From Podospora comata (Eukaryota > Ascomycota > Sordariomycetes > Sordariales > Podosporaceae), in contig CP071498.1 of the NCBI GenBank assembly GCA_017354895.1, positions 1,984,001 to 2,048,000 of the forward strand: 64,000 nucleotides of DNA, read 5' to 3'. The notes beneath the pieces are model-generated. The model did not search any database and was not told the origin of the DNA. It saw only the letters and a list, made by a program, of their open reading frames with translations. Positions 24,036 to 36,004 of the stretch are shown in pieces. Position 1 is the first letter of the stretch; each line of letters starts with the position of its first letter. A program made the position numbers and the translations under genes.

Positions 24036-26260
24036 ATGGATGAGAGCATGGTTAGCTACGGGACACCCACCAACGGTGCATCCCCTGGCGCAAACCCAAT
24101 TCTTTCGCAACCCCCTCTCCCGGATGTCAATGACCAGAACGAAGGTTTGTAGATTGTTGTCTTGTCTTGTCTTGTCTTGTCTTGTCTTGGCCGCCCAGTC
24201 CCGGGCTAACGTGTTTTCGCCATGTGTAGATGTACAGATGGGTGATGGCCCAGAGCCAACAATCAAACAGGACAGCACCACGCCTGCACCAGGCGCCTCA
24301 TCCGATAATCCCTTGGACGCGCCTGATCGTCCCCCTGCGGAATCGACAGCCCGCGAAGATGAAGAGATGGGCGACGCCTCTAAGAGCAGCGCTGACCAAG
24401 CCGATGGCGCTGCCGGGAACGAGGGGACCGGTGAGGTCAAGACCAAGGAGTCCGTCGAGAATGCCGCCAGAGAACATCTGATTTCGCAAACCCATGCCAT
24501 CGTCCTCCCCAGCTACAGCGCCTGGTTCGACATGAACACCATCCACAGCATTGAGAGGAAAGCGCTGCCCGAGTTCTTCAACAACAGGAATCGAAGCAAG
24601 ACACCGGCTGTCTACAAGGATTACCGTGATTTCATGATCAATGCCTACAGGTTAAACCCAGTCGAGTATCTCACCATCACTGCCTGCCGTCGCAACCTAG
24701 CCGGTGATGTCTGCGCCATCATGAGAGTCCACTCTTTCCTCGAGCAATGGGGGTTGATCAACTACCAGGTACTTTCCGCTTGGCGCGATGTTATATGCTC
24801 TACAAAAACAAAGAAAAAAAACAAAAAAGTACTGACTTTAGCCACAGGTCGACACAGAACAGCGCCCATCGCACGTTGGACCACCGTTCACTGGCCACTT
24901 CAAGATCATTTGCGATACTCCTCGCGGCCTTCAGCCATGGCAACCCGCCGCAGACCCTGCCACCGTTGAGGGGCGGCCTAACAAGGACACAGAAGTCAAG
25001 GCGAGCGCTACACCCGCGCCAAAGTCTGAGCTCAACCTGGAAGTCGGCCGCAACATCTACGAGGCCAACGCTAAGAACACCAAGCTCACCAAGACCGAGA
25101 GCAAGACCAATGGAGAGACCCCAGCGACCAACGGTGTATCCGGGACCGACGAGCTCACCAAGACGCCCATCATCAGAGTCAACTGCTACAACTGCGGCAC
25201 CGACTGCACGCGCATCTACTACCACAGCTCCCAGGCCGATCCCAATTCGAAGGCCAAGTACGACCTTTGCCCAAGCTGTTACCTCGAGGGCCGCCTCCCA
25301 GGAAATCAAACCAGTGCCCACTACACCCGGATGGAGAACCCAACATACTCTTCCATTCTCGACAGGGACGCACCATGGAGCGATGCTGAGACACTCAGGC
25401 TGTTGGAGGGTCTTGAGAGGTTCGACGACGACTGGGGTGAGATCGCTGACTATGTTGGGACACGGACCAGGGAGGAGTGCGTGCTCAAGTTCCTCCAGCT
25501 TGATATCGAGGACAAGTACTTGGAGTCGGAGAAGGTGGATGCACCGGTTGGCCTGCAAATGCTGGGCAGTCATGGCGGTCAGCTACCATTCAGCCAGACC
25601 GACAACCCGGTCATGTCGGTGGTGGGCTTCCTGGCCAGCCTTGCGGACCCGGCCAGCACTGCGGCTGCTGCTGGCAAGTCGGCCGAACTGCTGAAGCAGA
25701 ATCTTCGCAGCAAGCTCGATGCCGTTCCCGAGGATGCCGAGGCCAATGGCAAGGGCAAGGAGAAGGAGGGCGAGTCGATGGAGCTGGATATCAGGCAAGA
25801 GGTTACCACCACCACCACCACGACAACGACCACAACCACCAAGACCAGCGCGCTGGCCAACATTCCTCTTGCGGCCATTGGTGCCAGAGCCGGCGGTCTT
25901 GCGTCGCACGAGGAGCGGGAGATGACCCGTCTCGTCTCCGCTTGCGTGAACATCACGCTGGAAAAGGACGAGCTCAAGCTCAAGTACTTTGACGAGATGG
26001 AGTCGATCCTGCAGTCGGAAAGACGTGAGCTGGAGAGGGCGAGGCAGCAACTGTTCCTCGATAGACTCTCGCTCAAGCGCCGCGTCCGCGAGGTTGAGCA
26101 GGGGCTCAAGGAGGCTGTTGCCACGGGGGGTGAGCAGGGCATCCGCATGGTGCAAGAGCTGGGGCTTGATGGGGAACGGGTGACGTTTGACGCGCCGGCG
26201 CCGGCTGGGTCGGTGCAGCCGCTTAGTGCTGACGGGCAGCTCAAGAGATATGAGTCTTAG
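24036..26260 (+). CDS. rsc8: SWIRM-ZZ-SANT chromatin remodelling subunit (Swi3/Rsc8/Ssr type)
   Basis: Core scaffold subunit of SWI/SNF- or RSC-type remodellers. Exons 24036-24144, 24230-24768 and 24848-26260; introns of 85 nt (gtttgt...tgtag, containing a CTTGT pentamer repeat) and 79 nt (gtactt...ccacag) keep frame. 686 residues. Order of domains: acidic, disordered N-terminus (about 1-135); SWIRM domain (about 140-225, with [10 protein letters not shown] and [10 protein letters not shown]...[14 protein letters not shown]); ZZ-like zinc finger (CYNC...C, CPSC); SANT domain ([12 protein letters not shown]...[14 protein letters not shown]); a poly-Thr run encoded by ACC/ACG repeats near 25804-25840; and a C-terminal coiled coil (about 590-650). 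Swi3 and Rsc8 paralogues cannot be separated from this sequence alone, so the symbol is provisional. Start is the first ATG of exon 1. Confidence 0.9.
24161..24189. repeat. (CTTGT)n pentamer repeat inside intron
   Basis: About six tandem copies of CTTGT within the first intron of the SWI3-like gene, beginning 16 nt after the donor site. Confidence 0.9.
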
Positions 26261-27908
26261 TATGGCGATTTGGTTGCTGAGGAGGAGGGTCACGGTTTGG
26301 GAGTGGAGTTTGGCAGTGAGGAATCTGAGTCTGGGCAGGAGGAGGAAGAATGGACTCCAAGACCTTGGGGGTTATGAGATGCAGAAACGCGTTACTTGTG
26401 GTATGCGTGGGGGCCAAGTAGCTCGGCCAGGAGGTGATTACAAGGTGTGCACCCTTTACAAATACTTCCTCTTTCTTTTTATTTTCTGTTCATTGGCGTC
26501 AAGGGTCGGTGCTCTGTGCAGGGGAGGGATGGATGAATGGTTTTTATGGGAGCTCTGGGAAGCAAACGGTGTCGTCAAATGCTATGCGTGGGCGTATGAA
26601 AAGAAAGACACTGGGCACCTTTTTGTTATGGCTTTACTATTTCTGTATCAAAATACCTACCTATCTTATTACAATGCAGCGGTTAGTGAGGGGTGAGGCG
26701 AGGTTTTGATGGCTCTGGGGAGGATATTTTGATTTGAGAAAAGGTCTGCAAGTTACGTTAGATGAGGTAGTGATTGGTGTAATCAGTGTTTTGGCGTATT
26801 GTTTATATTCAATCTCACAACGTGAGGCTGTGATAGGGGTACCGCTAACAGTAAGTAGTAGGCCGAGGTTGTTTGTTGCAGGTGGGACGGAGATAAATAC
26901 CTAGCCTTGTGACCACCGGACTTGTCGATGACCCGGGAATGTTGTAGGTAGTTCGTCGGATTGGGTTTACATATATGATCATGGTCGTACGGGTAGGGCC
27001 TACTATCTCCGGTCTTCAGGGTCTTTGGTCATGATGAGTGTACAGGTACAAGGTGCATAACTGATATCTGCCCCGGGCAAAGCTTATTCACTCACTCATC
27101 GGCGCGCATTATTTACAAGAGGTGCGATTGGAGGAGGAGAGGGTATCAATATGCATAAGGTTTTCCGCTGGCATGTGAATTCCCTGTTTCGGCTTCCTCC
27201 GCTAGGCCGTAACGAGCCGGTGGAGGGGAGGGACGAAAGCGACGTCAGGCTCAGCGCGGCATCCGTCACAGAACAGCAGGGAAGGCCCTTCACACGCCAA
27301 CGGCATGGTCACAAGGGGCGGCCCCGCTGACTCGGTAACCCCACGGCCAGCTTGCAGCGTTGGAAGACTGAATGACGGCAAATAGCCTCGGCTTCAGGGG
27401 TCGTTCGGACAAGCGCACCCTGATGCACCTGCTTTTTTTCCAAGTGCCCCCCCAGGGCAAGAGGGATCAGACGAGACGAGGCACGCACGCAAGAGGGAGA
27501 TGTGTGTTGGGCGCGCCGGGGGGGGGGGGCTTAATACATACATACATACATACATACATACATAATTGTGAAGGCCAGTATAACCGATGCCGATGTCACC
27601 CCGGACCCCCGAACCTGTGTATCCTTTTACCTAGGCTCGCGGAGAAAGCGGAAAGCATCACGCAAAGAAAGGGCCGACCCTGTTTCGGTCAATCGTCCCG
27701 CGGCTACTCTTCTCTCTACTACTACTACATACCACTCTGTACTATCGTAAATTCACAAGGGTCACCTACTACCCAACCTACTATCCTCTCCTTGACGTCT
27801 TTCATTTTCTTCCCAGCCCCCAAACAAATCTTTTGCTGTCTGTCCGTTGCCTCCTTAATTCCCCCCCTTCCCCGGCTTTTTAGCTCCACTTGCCTAGGAG
27901 AAGTTGGG
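26261..27908. other. Intergenic region upstream of cat2
   Basis: No gene seen. CCGAGG at 26863-26868 and CCTCGG at 27386-27391 are candidate Far-type regulator sites. A (CATA)n microsatellite occupies 27535-27564 just after a G10 run. The last 150 bases before the start are pyrimidine-rich, as in fungal promoters. Confidence 0.55.
27535..27564. repeat. (CATA)n microsatellite
   Basis: About seven tandem CATA units in the cat2 promoter region, 345 bp before the upstream start codon. Confidence 0.92.
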
Positions 27909-29990
27909 ATGTTTGCCGCGATCGCAAGGACCGCAAGAACAGAGGCTCGGTCGCCCGCTCTTAGGAATATCATTCCCAGACAAACCCAGACGCCACTGGT
28001 TCGTGTTCTCTCAAACCTTTCTTTTTCTTCCGCGCATACAGCTAACACAGTCGGCAACCCCAAAACAGAGATTGGCAACAATGGCTTCCAGAAGGAACAA
28101 CTCCTCCCTGCCCGCCGGCTACGTCGAGGACAAGTCCAAGGGCCCAATGCTCCGCTTCCAAGACTCCCTCCCCAAGCTCCCCGTCCCAACCCTCGAAGAG
28201 ACCGCGGCCCGCTACCTCAAGTCCCTCAAGCCTCTCCTCTCCCCCGCCGAGCTCGAGAAGAGCACAAAGGCGGTCCAGGAGTTCATCGCCCCCAACGGCC
28301 CCGGCCGCAAGCTCCAGGAGAAGCTCCTCGCCCGCCGCGAGGACCCCAAGCACAAGAACTGGATCTACGAGTGGTGGAACGACGCCGCTTACCTCTCCTA
28401 CCGCGACCCCGTCGTCCCTTATGTCAGCTACTTTTACTCTCACCGCGATGACAAGCGCCGCCGCGACCCTGCCAAGCGCGCGGCGGCCATCACCACCGCC
28501 GCGCTCGAGTTCAAGAAGCAGGTTGACACAGGCACGCTGGAGCCCGAGTACATGAAGAAGCTGCCGATTTGCATGGATAGCTACAAGTGGATGTTCAACT
28601 GCAGCCGTGTGGCTGCCAAGCCGGCGGATTACCCCGTCAAGTTTGACCCGGCGCAGAACAAGCACATTTTGGTGATCCGCAAGAACCAGTTCTTCAAGGT
28701 CGCGCACGAGGTCAACGGGCAGCAGCTTAATACCTCTGAGCTGGAGCAGGCGTTCCGTCGGGTTTATGAGCTCGCCGGGCAGCGGGTTCCTGCTGTTGGC
28801 GCCCTGACGTCGGAGAACAGAGATGTCTGGACCGACGCACGCGCGAAGCTCTTGTCTGCCGACCCCAAGAACGCCCAGTCCCTCGAGGCGATCGAGTCGG
28901 CTTCGTTTGTCGTCTGCCTTGACGATGCGGCTCCTGTGACGCTTGAGGAGCGCGCGCATGCTTACTGGCATGGTGACGGGCAGAACAGGTGGTATGACAA
29001 GCCGCTTCAGTTCATTGTCAACGACAATGGCACGTCGGGTTTCATGGGGGAGCACTCCATGATGGACGGCACGCCCACCCACAGGCTGAATGACTTTGTC
29101 AACGACGTCATTTTCAACAACAAGCTCGACTTTGCCGACCCGACTGTCCGGAGCAATCTGCCCGAGCCTCAGGTTGTCAAGTTTGTCGTCAACAAGGAGG
29201 TGCAGTCCGAAATCGACAGGGCCATCACCGACTTCAACAACGTCATGGGCCAGCACCAGCTCGCGGTGCAGGCGTACCAGGGATACGGCAAGGGGCTGAT
29301 CAAGAAGTTCAAGTGCAGCCCCGACGCGTACGTGCAGATGATCATCCAGCTGGCGTATTTCAAGATGTACGGCAAGAACAGGCCTACGTATGAGTCTGCC
29401 GCTACCAGACGCTTCCAACAAGGCCGTACCGAGACTTGCAGGACTGTTTCCGAGGAGTCAGCGAACTGGTGCAAGAGCATGGCTGATCCTGCCATTCCCG
29501 ACTCTGAAAAGGTGACCCTGTTCAGAAAGGCGATTGATGGGCACTTGGAGTACATCTCTGCCGCGAGCGACGGCAAGGGCGTGGACAGGCATTTGTTTGG
29601 GCTGAAGAGGTTGTTGGGCAAGGGGGAGGAGGTGCCGGCTCTGTATCAGGATCCGGCGTATGGGTATTCTAGCTCGTGGTATCTCAGCACCAGCCAGCTG
29701 TCGAGCGAGTTTTTTAACGGGTACGGGTGGAGTCAGGTTATTGATGAGGGGTTTGGGATTGCGTATATGATTAATGAGAACAGGTATGTTTTTTTTTTGT
29801 TTTTTTTCCTGGGCAGGTGTGGTGGGATAGGGTGAACAAGATTACTGACTGACTGGTGTGCAGCTTGAACTTCAACATTGTCAGCAAGGGGCTCGGGAGC
29901 GAAAAGATGAGCTACTACCTCAGCGAGGCGGCCGGCGAGATGAGGGACTTGTTGATTCCTACTCTTGAGGCGCCCAAGGCCAAGATCTGA
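27909..29990 (+). CDS. cat2: Carnitine O-acetyltransferase, mitochondrial/peroxisomal
   Basis: Transfers acetyl groups between CoA and carnitine to move acetyl units between peroxisome, cytosol and mitochondrion. Long form: exons 27909-27998, 28069-29783 and 29864-29990; introns of 70 nt (gttcgt...gctaac...aacag) and 80 nt (gtatgt...tgtgcag). 643 residues. The upstream 30-residue exon is Arg-rich and acid-poor (MFAAIARTARTEARSPALRN), a presequence, and splices in frame to RLATMASRR. An internal start at 28081 would give a 609-residue form without it. The C-terminus is AKI, a PTS1-like tripeptide. The catalytic His is in GEHSMMDGTPTHR; the family motifs WYDKPLQFIVNDNGTSG and YGKNRPTYESA are present. 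Only the ORF after 28081 is long; the upstream exon lies in a different frame and depends on the splice. Confidence 0.93.
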
Positions 29991-30514
29991 GCTCACGGTT
30001 GAGGGATCTAACGGGGGGGGCTGCAAAAGGTGGACGAACATAGAAAGACAGAAGATCAACATTTACAACAGACAGACAGAGACCGAGAGAAGAAGAAGGG
30101 CAAAACACAGTGCACGGGGGTTTGATACTGTTTTTTTTTTTTGGCTGTTTAGGAGAGAGGAGAGAGAAGGAAAGAAAGAAAGGCATATATAGCATTTACA
30201 GCTGGTTTGCTGGTTTGATTTGTTGGCTTCTTACACATAGACCACTGCAGCTCGCGCCCTGCCTGCCTGCCTGCCTGCCTACTTGTTTTTGTTGTTGTTG
30301 TTGGATAGGTTCCGTCCCTTTTTAACTAGTTTGGCTTGAGTGTTTTGTATTGTATCATTGCATTTTCAAGTCTCAGTTATTGTCTCCATCTCCAACAGGA
30401 CACTTTTCAAGAGTGTGATATGAATATATATTTTGATATCTTAACTCCCTCTCTCTCCCTCCCTTCCTACCCCCTTACCCCGTATCAATCTTTCCATCCC
30501 TTCCCCCCCACCCC
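29991..30514. other. Convergent intergenic region cat2/bro1
   Basis: 3' flanks of two convergent genes. Contains a T run near 30130-30142, CTGC/CTGCC repeats at about 30260-30282 and CTCCCT-rich DNA near 30450. No gene. Confidence 0.6.
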
Positions 30515-33500
30515 TTATTTCCACGCATTCAACCCAGCCCAAGGATCCTGCCCAGCACCACCCCCCTGATTGGGATTGGGATATCCCACCTGTCCCTGAT
30601 ACAACTGATGTTGCTGTTGCTGTTGCTGCTGGTGCTGGTGCTGGTGCTGGTGCTGGTGCTGCGAAGCCGACCCCGGTCTCGGCGGCGCATTCGGGTTATA
30701 ATACCCATCCCCATAGTTGATCATCTGCTGCGGCCCCAGCGGTGGCGGTCCAGGTGGTGGTGGCGGAGGCACAAAGTTAGGCGGTACATACCCACCACCA
30801 CCAGCTTGCTGCTGCTGCTGAGGAGGTGGTTGCTGATAGCCTTGTGGTGGTGCGTTGGGATTCCCATACGTGTTGTGGCCAAACGAAGTCTGGTTCGGTG
30901 GCGGGGAAGCCGGTCCGCGCATGTGTCCCCCAAGATTGAAAGTCGACTGTGTTGCCGGAGGAGACGCCGGGCCGGGGATGCGACCGTGAGAGCTAGGGTT
31001 GTAGATGGTGTTGAACCCCGACTGGCTCGACTGTTGCTGGTGATGTCCGTAGGTGGTCTGGGTCGGGGGTGGAGAGCTGGGGAGTGTATGCTGCCCGGAG
31101 GAGTAGCTGCTCTTGTGATACGCCGGCCCGGTGTTGAAGGTGAGCGGTGCCGGCGCCGGTCTCGACTGCTTGGGAGGTGAGGGTGGTTGTTCCATCGACA
31201 TGCGCTCCATCAAACCCCTTAACCGCTCCTGCTCCAACGCAGCCTGTGAGCTCTTGCTTGCTGCCCGGGCCTGTTCGATTTGGTTGAGCAACTGCGCTCC
31301 TTCAGACCGCCGGTTGTTGACAAACGTGTCAACATTCTTCTCCATGCTCTCCACCGTTTCCCTCATCTCCTTGTACCAATTCTTGGCGCTCTGGAGACCA
31401 GCCTCCAAGTCCAGGAACTCCTGATATGCCCGCTTGTATCTGCCGATGACGGAAGCTCTCGTCCTCTGAATTGATTCGTATTTGCTCTGCTCCGCGCGGA
31501 CCCGCTTATCCTGAAGGAGGTTGTTGAACGTTACTGTTAACTCCCGCATCATCGCCGCCTGCTTGTGAGTAGCTTGAACGAGACGGGTCTGGTAAGGCCT
31601 GAACTTCTCGAGCTCCTGTTGAAACAGCTGCTGCTCGTGCTTGACAATGCTCTTCTTGTTCAAAATCAAGATTTGAGAGATGTCATCATTGTGCGCCTGT
31701 GTGTGTTAGCAAACGCTCTCATACTGCCCCCATGAGTTCCTGGAAGACAACCCACCTTCTCCTTCAAGTCCTTGAGCACTTGGGTCCGTTCCCTTTTGAT
31801 CAGATTCAGCTTCTTAAGGATATCCTCCACCTTGGCAATCTGCTCAACAACGCTCGGTCCCCCATCATCAAAATCGGCATCCAAAAGATTGGGTTCAGTC
31901 GACGGGCTATTCGTATTGCTGGCTTTGCGCCCTTTATTAACCGCCCTCTGGAACAACGCATCCACCTCGCCAGTCTCCGCAGCAAGACGCATCTCGTCAA
32001 ACTCGTTCTGGTTTTGCCGCAACTTGGTGAACAGTTGTTGATCGCTCCGTGCTGCCTCGTCCAAAGCTTCCCGATAGCCTCGAATATCACTCCGTAGAGT
32101 CGTAGTAAGTCGCGAGCTTGGCTGCTGGGTCCACTCGCTATCATATTTCGACCTCATCTTTTCACACACGCTTTCCTCCATATCTAGTTGTTTTGCGCTC
32201 CTGTCCAAAACAGTCATGATGGCCTGTTTCTGACCATGCAAAGAGTCGAATATCGTCCCGGGATTCTCGTGGTCCGCAACGTCCACACACCATGTCCTGA
32301 AATCTTCATCGGGAAGAATTTCCTGATCAAAGCCACCCTTCAGAACTTGAAGAGCACCTGGCAGCCTCAAATAATCCAAACTCGCAGCCATCTCGCTGTT
32401 AGCTTGATCAACCCGCTCTGTCTCAGCTCTGACCAACTTCGCCTTCTCTTCGTCGTACAAGCTGGCCGACTCAGTGACCGCCAACGGCACAATTTTGGCA
32501 AACAGATCTGGCCCGGTAATTCGGGAGATGTCTTGCCCAGCGTAGAGCTCGCTCACTGGGATAGGCTTCGCAGCAGGCAGCTTGGCCACAGGTGGGACAC
32601 CTGCTTCGGCAGGTACTGGCTGATGGTAGATGAAATCGTTGTCCTTGTTAAGCTCACGTAGCTTGTCTTGAACCGCCACCCAGTGCCTCTTGGTGATTTC
32701 CTGCAATATGTAAGGCGCATCCGCGTTCAAGTTTGCGTTTGGAGGCAACGTCCCCGGGAAACTGTGAGAGATTTTGTTCGCATCACGGGCAAGTGCCTCC
32801 GCCACCTGTAGACGTGCAATAGCCATGCCGTGCGAGTTCGCATCGTCGTCCGCCAAGGCCTGGAAGTATTGCGCCATCGATGTCATGAGGTTGTACTTGG
32901 CTTGCACCATCTGAAGCCAGACCTTTTCGAAAATGGCCCTGTTGACATTGTCCTGGACACCCTCGGCTGCTTGTCCGTACAGAGTAGCTGCTTGACTCGC
33001 GAGCTTGGCCAATAACCCAACCTTTTTCTGGTCTGTGATCTGTTTCTCGAGGAACACCTCCTGCGCCTGTGCCAGCATGATATTGATCAGGGTTTTGACC
33101 GTTTCCCGACTCAGGTCTGCCGATGGCGCATGGAGGAAGTTTTCGTTGATATAAGTAAACATGCCAGCCGAGGCCTGGAAAGAATGGTAGGCGGTTTTCA
33201 AGCCGGATTCTTCGGTTCGAGTCTGATGGGCAGCATGGCAGGAGAGTACGGCCGAGATATTGAAGATGATAGAGGCCTTCTCAAACGCCAGCGAGTGTTG
33301 CGAAGTGGGCTTGTGCGTGAAGGCATCGAACCTGGATCAACCGAGGTTAGAAGGACATCTCAACAAGCCGGGACATGATGAGCATATGTTACCATGTAAA
33401 GGAGATCTTGATGTGCTGCTCGTCAACCGGGAAACGGAGGTCCAGAAGCTCTAGCTGGCCATAGTACCGGTACAACAGGTCCCTGCCAGCGGTGCTGTCC

Positions 33501-33670
33501 TTACCAGCACCACGCATGTCCTGGCGTAACCGGTTGATGGCGGCGCATTCTTCTGCGTAGCGCTCCGGGTCATCGCCGTAGGTATTCTGGATATACGACT
33601 TGAGGGGCGAGATCCAGTCGATCTCGTTTGTGGCCTTGAGAGGCACGGCGATCATGGGCGCTTGTGCCAT
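30515..33670 (-). CDS. bro1: ESCRT-associated protein Bro1
   Basis: Bro1-domain protein that binds Snf7 of ESCRT-III and recruits the ubiquitin hydrolase Doa4 for cargo sorting into multivesicular bodies. Exons 33670-33393, 33331-31756 and 31696-30515; introns of 61 nt (gtaaca...tccag) and 59 nt (gtgggt...cacacag) keep frame, giving 1011 residues. The Bro1 domain covers about residues 1-380, with RYAEECAAINRLRQDM and LLDLRFPVDEQHIKISFTW; the V-shaped coiled-coil domain runs to about residue 760. The C-terminal 220 residues are Pro/Gln/Gly/His-rich with a tract of alternating Gln/His and poly-Gln, and end in DPWAGLNAWK. The start MAQAPMIAVPLKATNEIDW matches Bro1 rather than PalA/Rim20, whose N-terminus differs. 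Start is the first ATG in frame. Confidence 0.94.
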
Positions 33671-34915
33671 GTTGGGCACTTGCTGGGTGTGGTGTTCAGT
33701 TCAGTCGACCGTTGCGCAAACCAGAGACGGGCTCGTTGACGTTGAGGGTGGTTTTTAATTCTCGGCACGGCATTCATAAACCCAAGGCTTCCCGATGGGG
33801 TCGCATACGACGCGGCCAGTCGACGTACGTGTGGTGGCGTGAACGGTATTGCTTGCAGCTGGGAGTGAAGACGCAGTGCACGGCCGGGGTTAGGTTAGGT
33901 TAGGTGAAGGTTGACAGGGCGGGGTTGGCAGAGAGAGGGCAAGTAAGGCAAGGTTAGTGGCGTGGTGGAGTAGTGAGGTTAGCGGAATAAGGTGCCGTCG
34001 GTAGTGGGCTTCCGCGCGATTCCTGTCTGCAGTGAGACGGAGATGTAAAAGGTCAAGCCAGGCATTGGGTGAGCAAAGAACAAGGTCCGAGGTGAGGTGG
34101 GATGAGTGGACGGAGAGCAGCAGTTCACAGCGAACATGGGATACCTACCTAAGCAAGGTGTTGATAGCGGCGGCGGCGGCGGCAGGCGGCACACCCCTTG
34201 GCGGCTAATAGGGCGGGGAGAACCCGCAATGACGCTGAGCTGCCCCTCCTTCAACCTACACTAGAGGGGCTTGATCCTTGTTCCTCTTTTTGGGCCTCAA
34301 TGACATGCCTGATATGTGGATGTTATCTCTCAGAGAACCGAAAGGGGGTTGTATATATTAACAAGAGAATATAGCAGAACGGCGCGCAATTAAACAGACA
34401 CTCGAGTCTCATCCAATAGCTTACCATCTCTCAGTTGGAGTTAGCCGCGCAATGCACACCTCTGCATCTCTAGCGGCCTAGGCCTCTAATCCGAGTCCCC
34501 ACCCACCGTGCTCCGGCATTCAGGGACCACAAGAAGTGTCTTTTTCCCAACACAGTCATCTCGCGATGCAGCTGACGCCACAACGACTGCACCACCAACA
34601 CGCATTGCCCATGTCAGATAGACTTTAAGCATTGTGAGATAGCCGCCGGGTGTCCTCCTTCTTTTCTTCCATGACCTTGGTTCTGCTGCGTCCAGTTCTC
34701 GGCCAGTGTGCCAGTTCATATCACCGCAGTCTTTGAGACTCCTAGCTTGGACACTGTGAAGATCCGGTGTGACAAGTTGCGTTCCAGCACACTATCACCT
34801 GCCTAAGCTCAGTCTCGTCAAATGAGTAAATCATAGGCATCCACCCAAAGTCCCATCCATCGCTGATTGGCATACGCAGACCGCCACGCAATATCGTCGT
34901 CGTCTTAATTTATCG

Positions 34916-35151
34916 TTGGTAGTCGCCCTCACCACAAAATAGTTGAACACACAAAAGTAGGTTAACCCGTACTATACTGTGAACTACCTTATGCCTTAAG
35001 AGTAAATTAATAGGCCTTTACACGATGTTTTAAAGCCTCTTAACTATCTTTGAAGGCCTATGGACTATTTTTAAAGGCCTATGGACTGTCCTTCAAGGCA
35101 TGTAAACATACTTTAATATCTCAATTGTTTTGTGGGCAGGGTGACTGTCAA
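34916..35151. mobile_element. MITE-like element with 31-bp terminal inverted repeats
   Basis: Left end 34916-34946 and right end 35121-35151 are inverted copies matching at 24 of 31 positions; five of the seven differences are transitions, as expected for RIP or old age. Outer ends read TTGRYAGTCRCCCT. The 236-bp interior is AT-rich and almost filled by about 21-bp repeats. No coding capacity, so it would be non-autonomous. I see no clear target-site duplication (flanks tatcg and gacac), and cannot assign the superfamily. Confidence 0.6.
34991..35120. repeat. About six degenerate 21-bp tandem repeats
   Basis: Units begin near 34991, 35012, 35034, 35054, 35075 and 35096, with a core AGGCCT(a)TGGACT and AT-rich remainder; the two central copies (35054-35095) are the most alike. 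They lie wholly inside the inverted-repeat element. Confidence 0.65.
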
Positions 35152-36004
35152 GACACCCCCAAGCTCCTCGAACAGTTAATTACAAAAACGAATAACGGAA
35201 TACAATGCCAAAAAGCAGCATAACCAGAGCGTGCTAGCGAGTATTATCGGCGGTCCAATCGTGGGCGGGGGGGTTTCTATGCCCTCAAGGGGTCTCGGCA
35301 GGGAGTCTAGGGTACTACTACAGTGGAATGGAGAAACAAGGTTGATTATGAGCTCCAAGCTATTATTAAATAACAGCAAGATCCCGGATATAAGATGGTG
35401 CTGGAATGTTTCTGGAACGAAGGTTTCGACACGCCAGGTTAGTCTTGAACAGTTCAGGGGTTGAAAAGGGGCAACGGGATGGCGAGCTGGGAGCCTCAGA
35501 CATTATAAACGAGATATGCTCTTGCACAGATTTGTGGTGGGCGACTGGTGGGAACATTTATCGCCTTTTTGAAGCTGTGAGAGACTATCACACTATGTGT
35601 ATTTATTTCAAAAGAAGAGCCCCAGAGGTACCGCTGCGTGTTCCCCTTCGCTAGGCTACTCAAACCACTGCTACTGACTCGCAATATGATAGTACTTCAT
35701 AATCATCTGCTCATCCGCATTCTGCCCGGGTTCCTCTTTCAACCTTTCTGATACCTCGTCAAGCCTCTCAAGCTACCGAATCTGAGAGGGAACAGTCTTC
35801 ATCCAAATGCTCCGGAGAAACTCGAGAGATAGTCGAATGAGCGCCGAGAAAAGCTGGAAGGGCGGAAGTATAAAATCCAATTTACTAAGCGCAGTCTGTT
35901 CAAGTATCTGAAAACTGACAAACCTTCCACAAATTGCTGACAGAGATGGTCCTGACTCCGCAAATCGAGCGTGAACGGTGTGCTGCGGGGCAGCGGTCAC
36001 GTCC

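Noticed and set aside
33887-33904. GGTTAGGTTAGGTTA as a telomere-like repeat
   Set aside because: Only three units, and not the TTAGGG repeat; interstitial telomere not supported.
35176-35379. Minus-strand frame resembling a transposon fragment
   Set aside because: No recognisable domain, and length is within chance expectation for this AT-rich stretch.
35773-36000. Hydrophobic minus-strand frame that might be a relic of a larger gene
   Set aside because: Too short, no family match and no exon chain.
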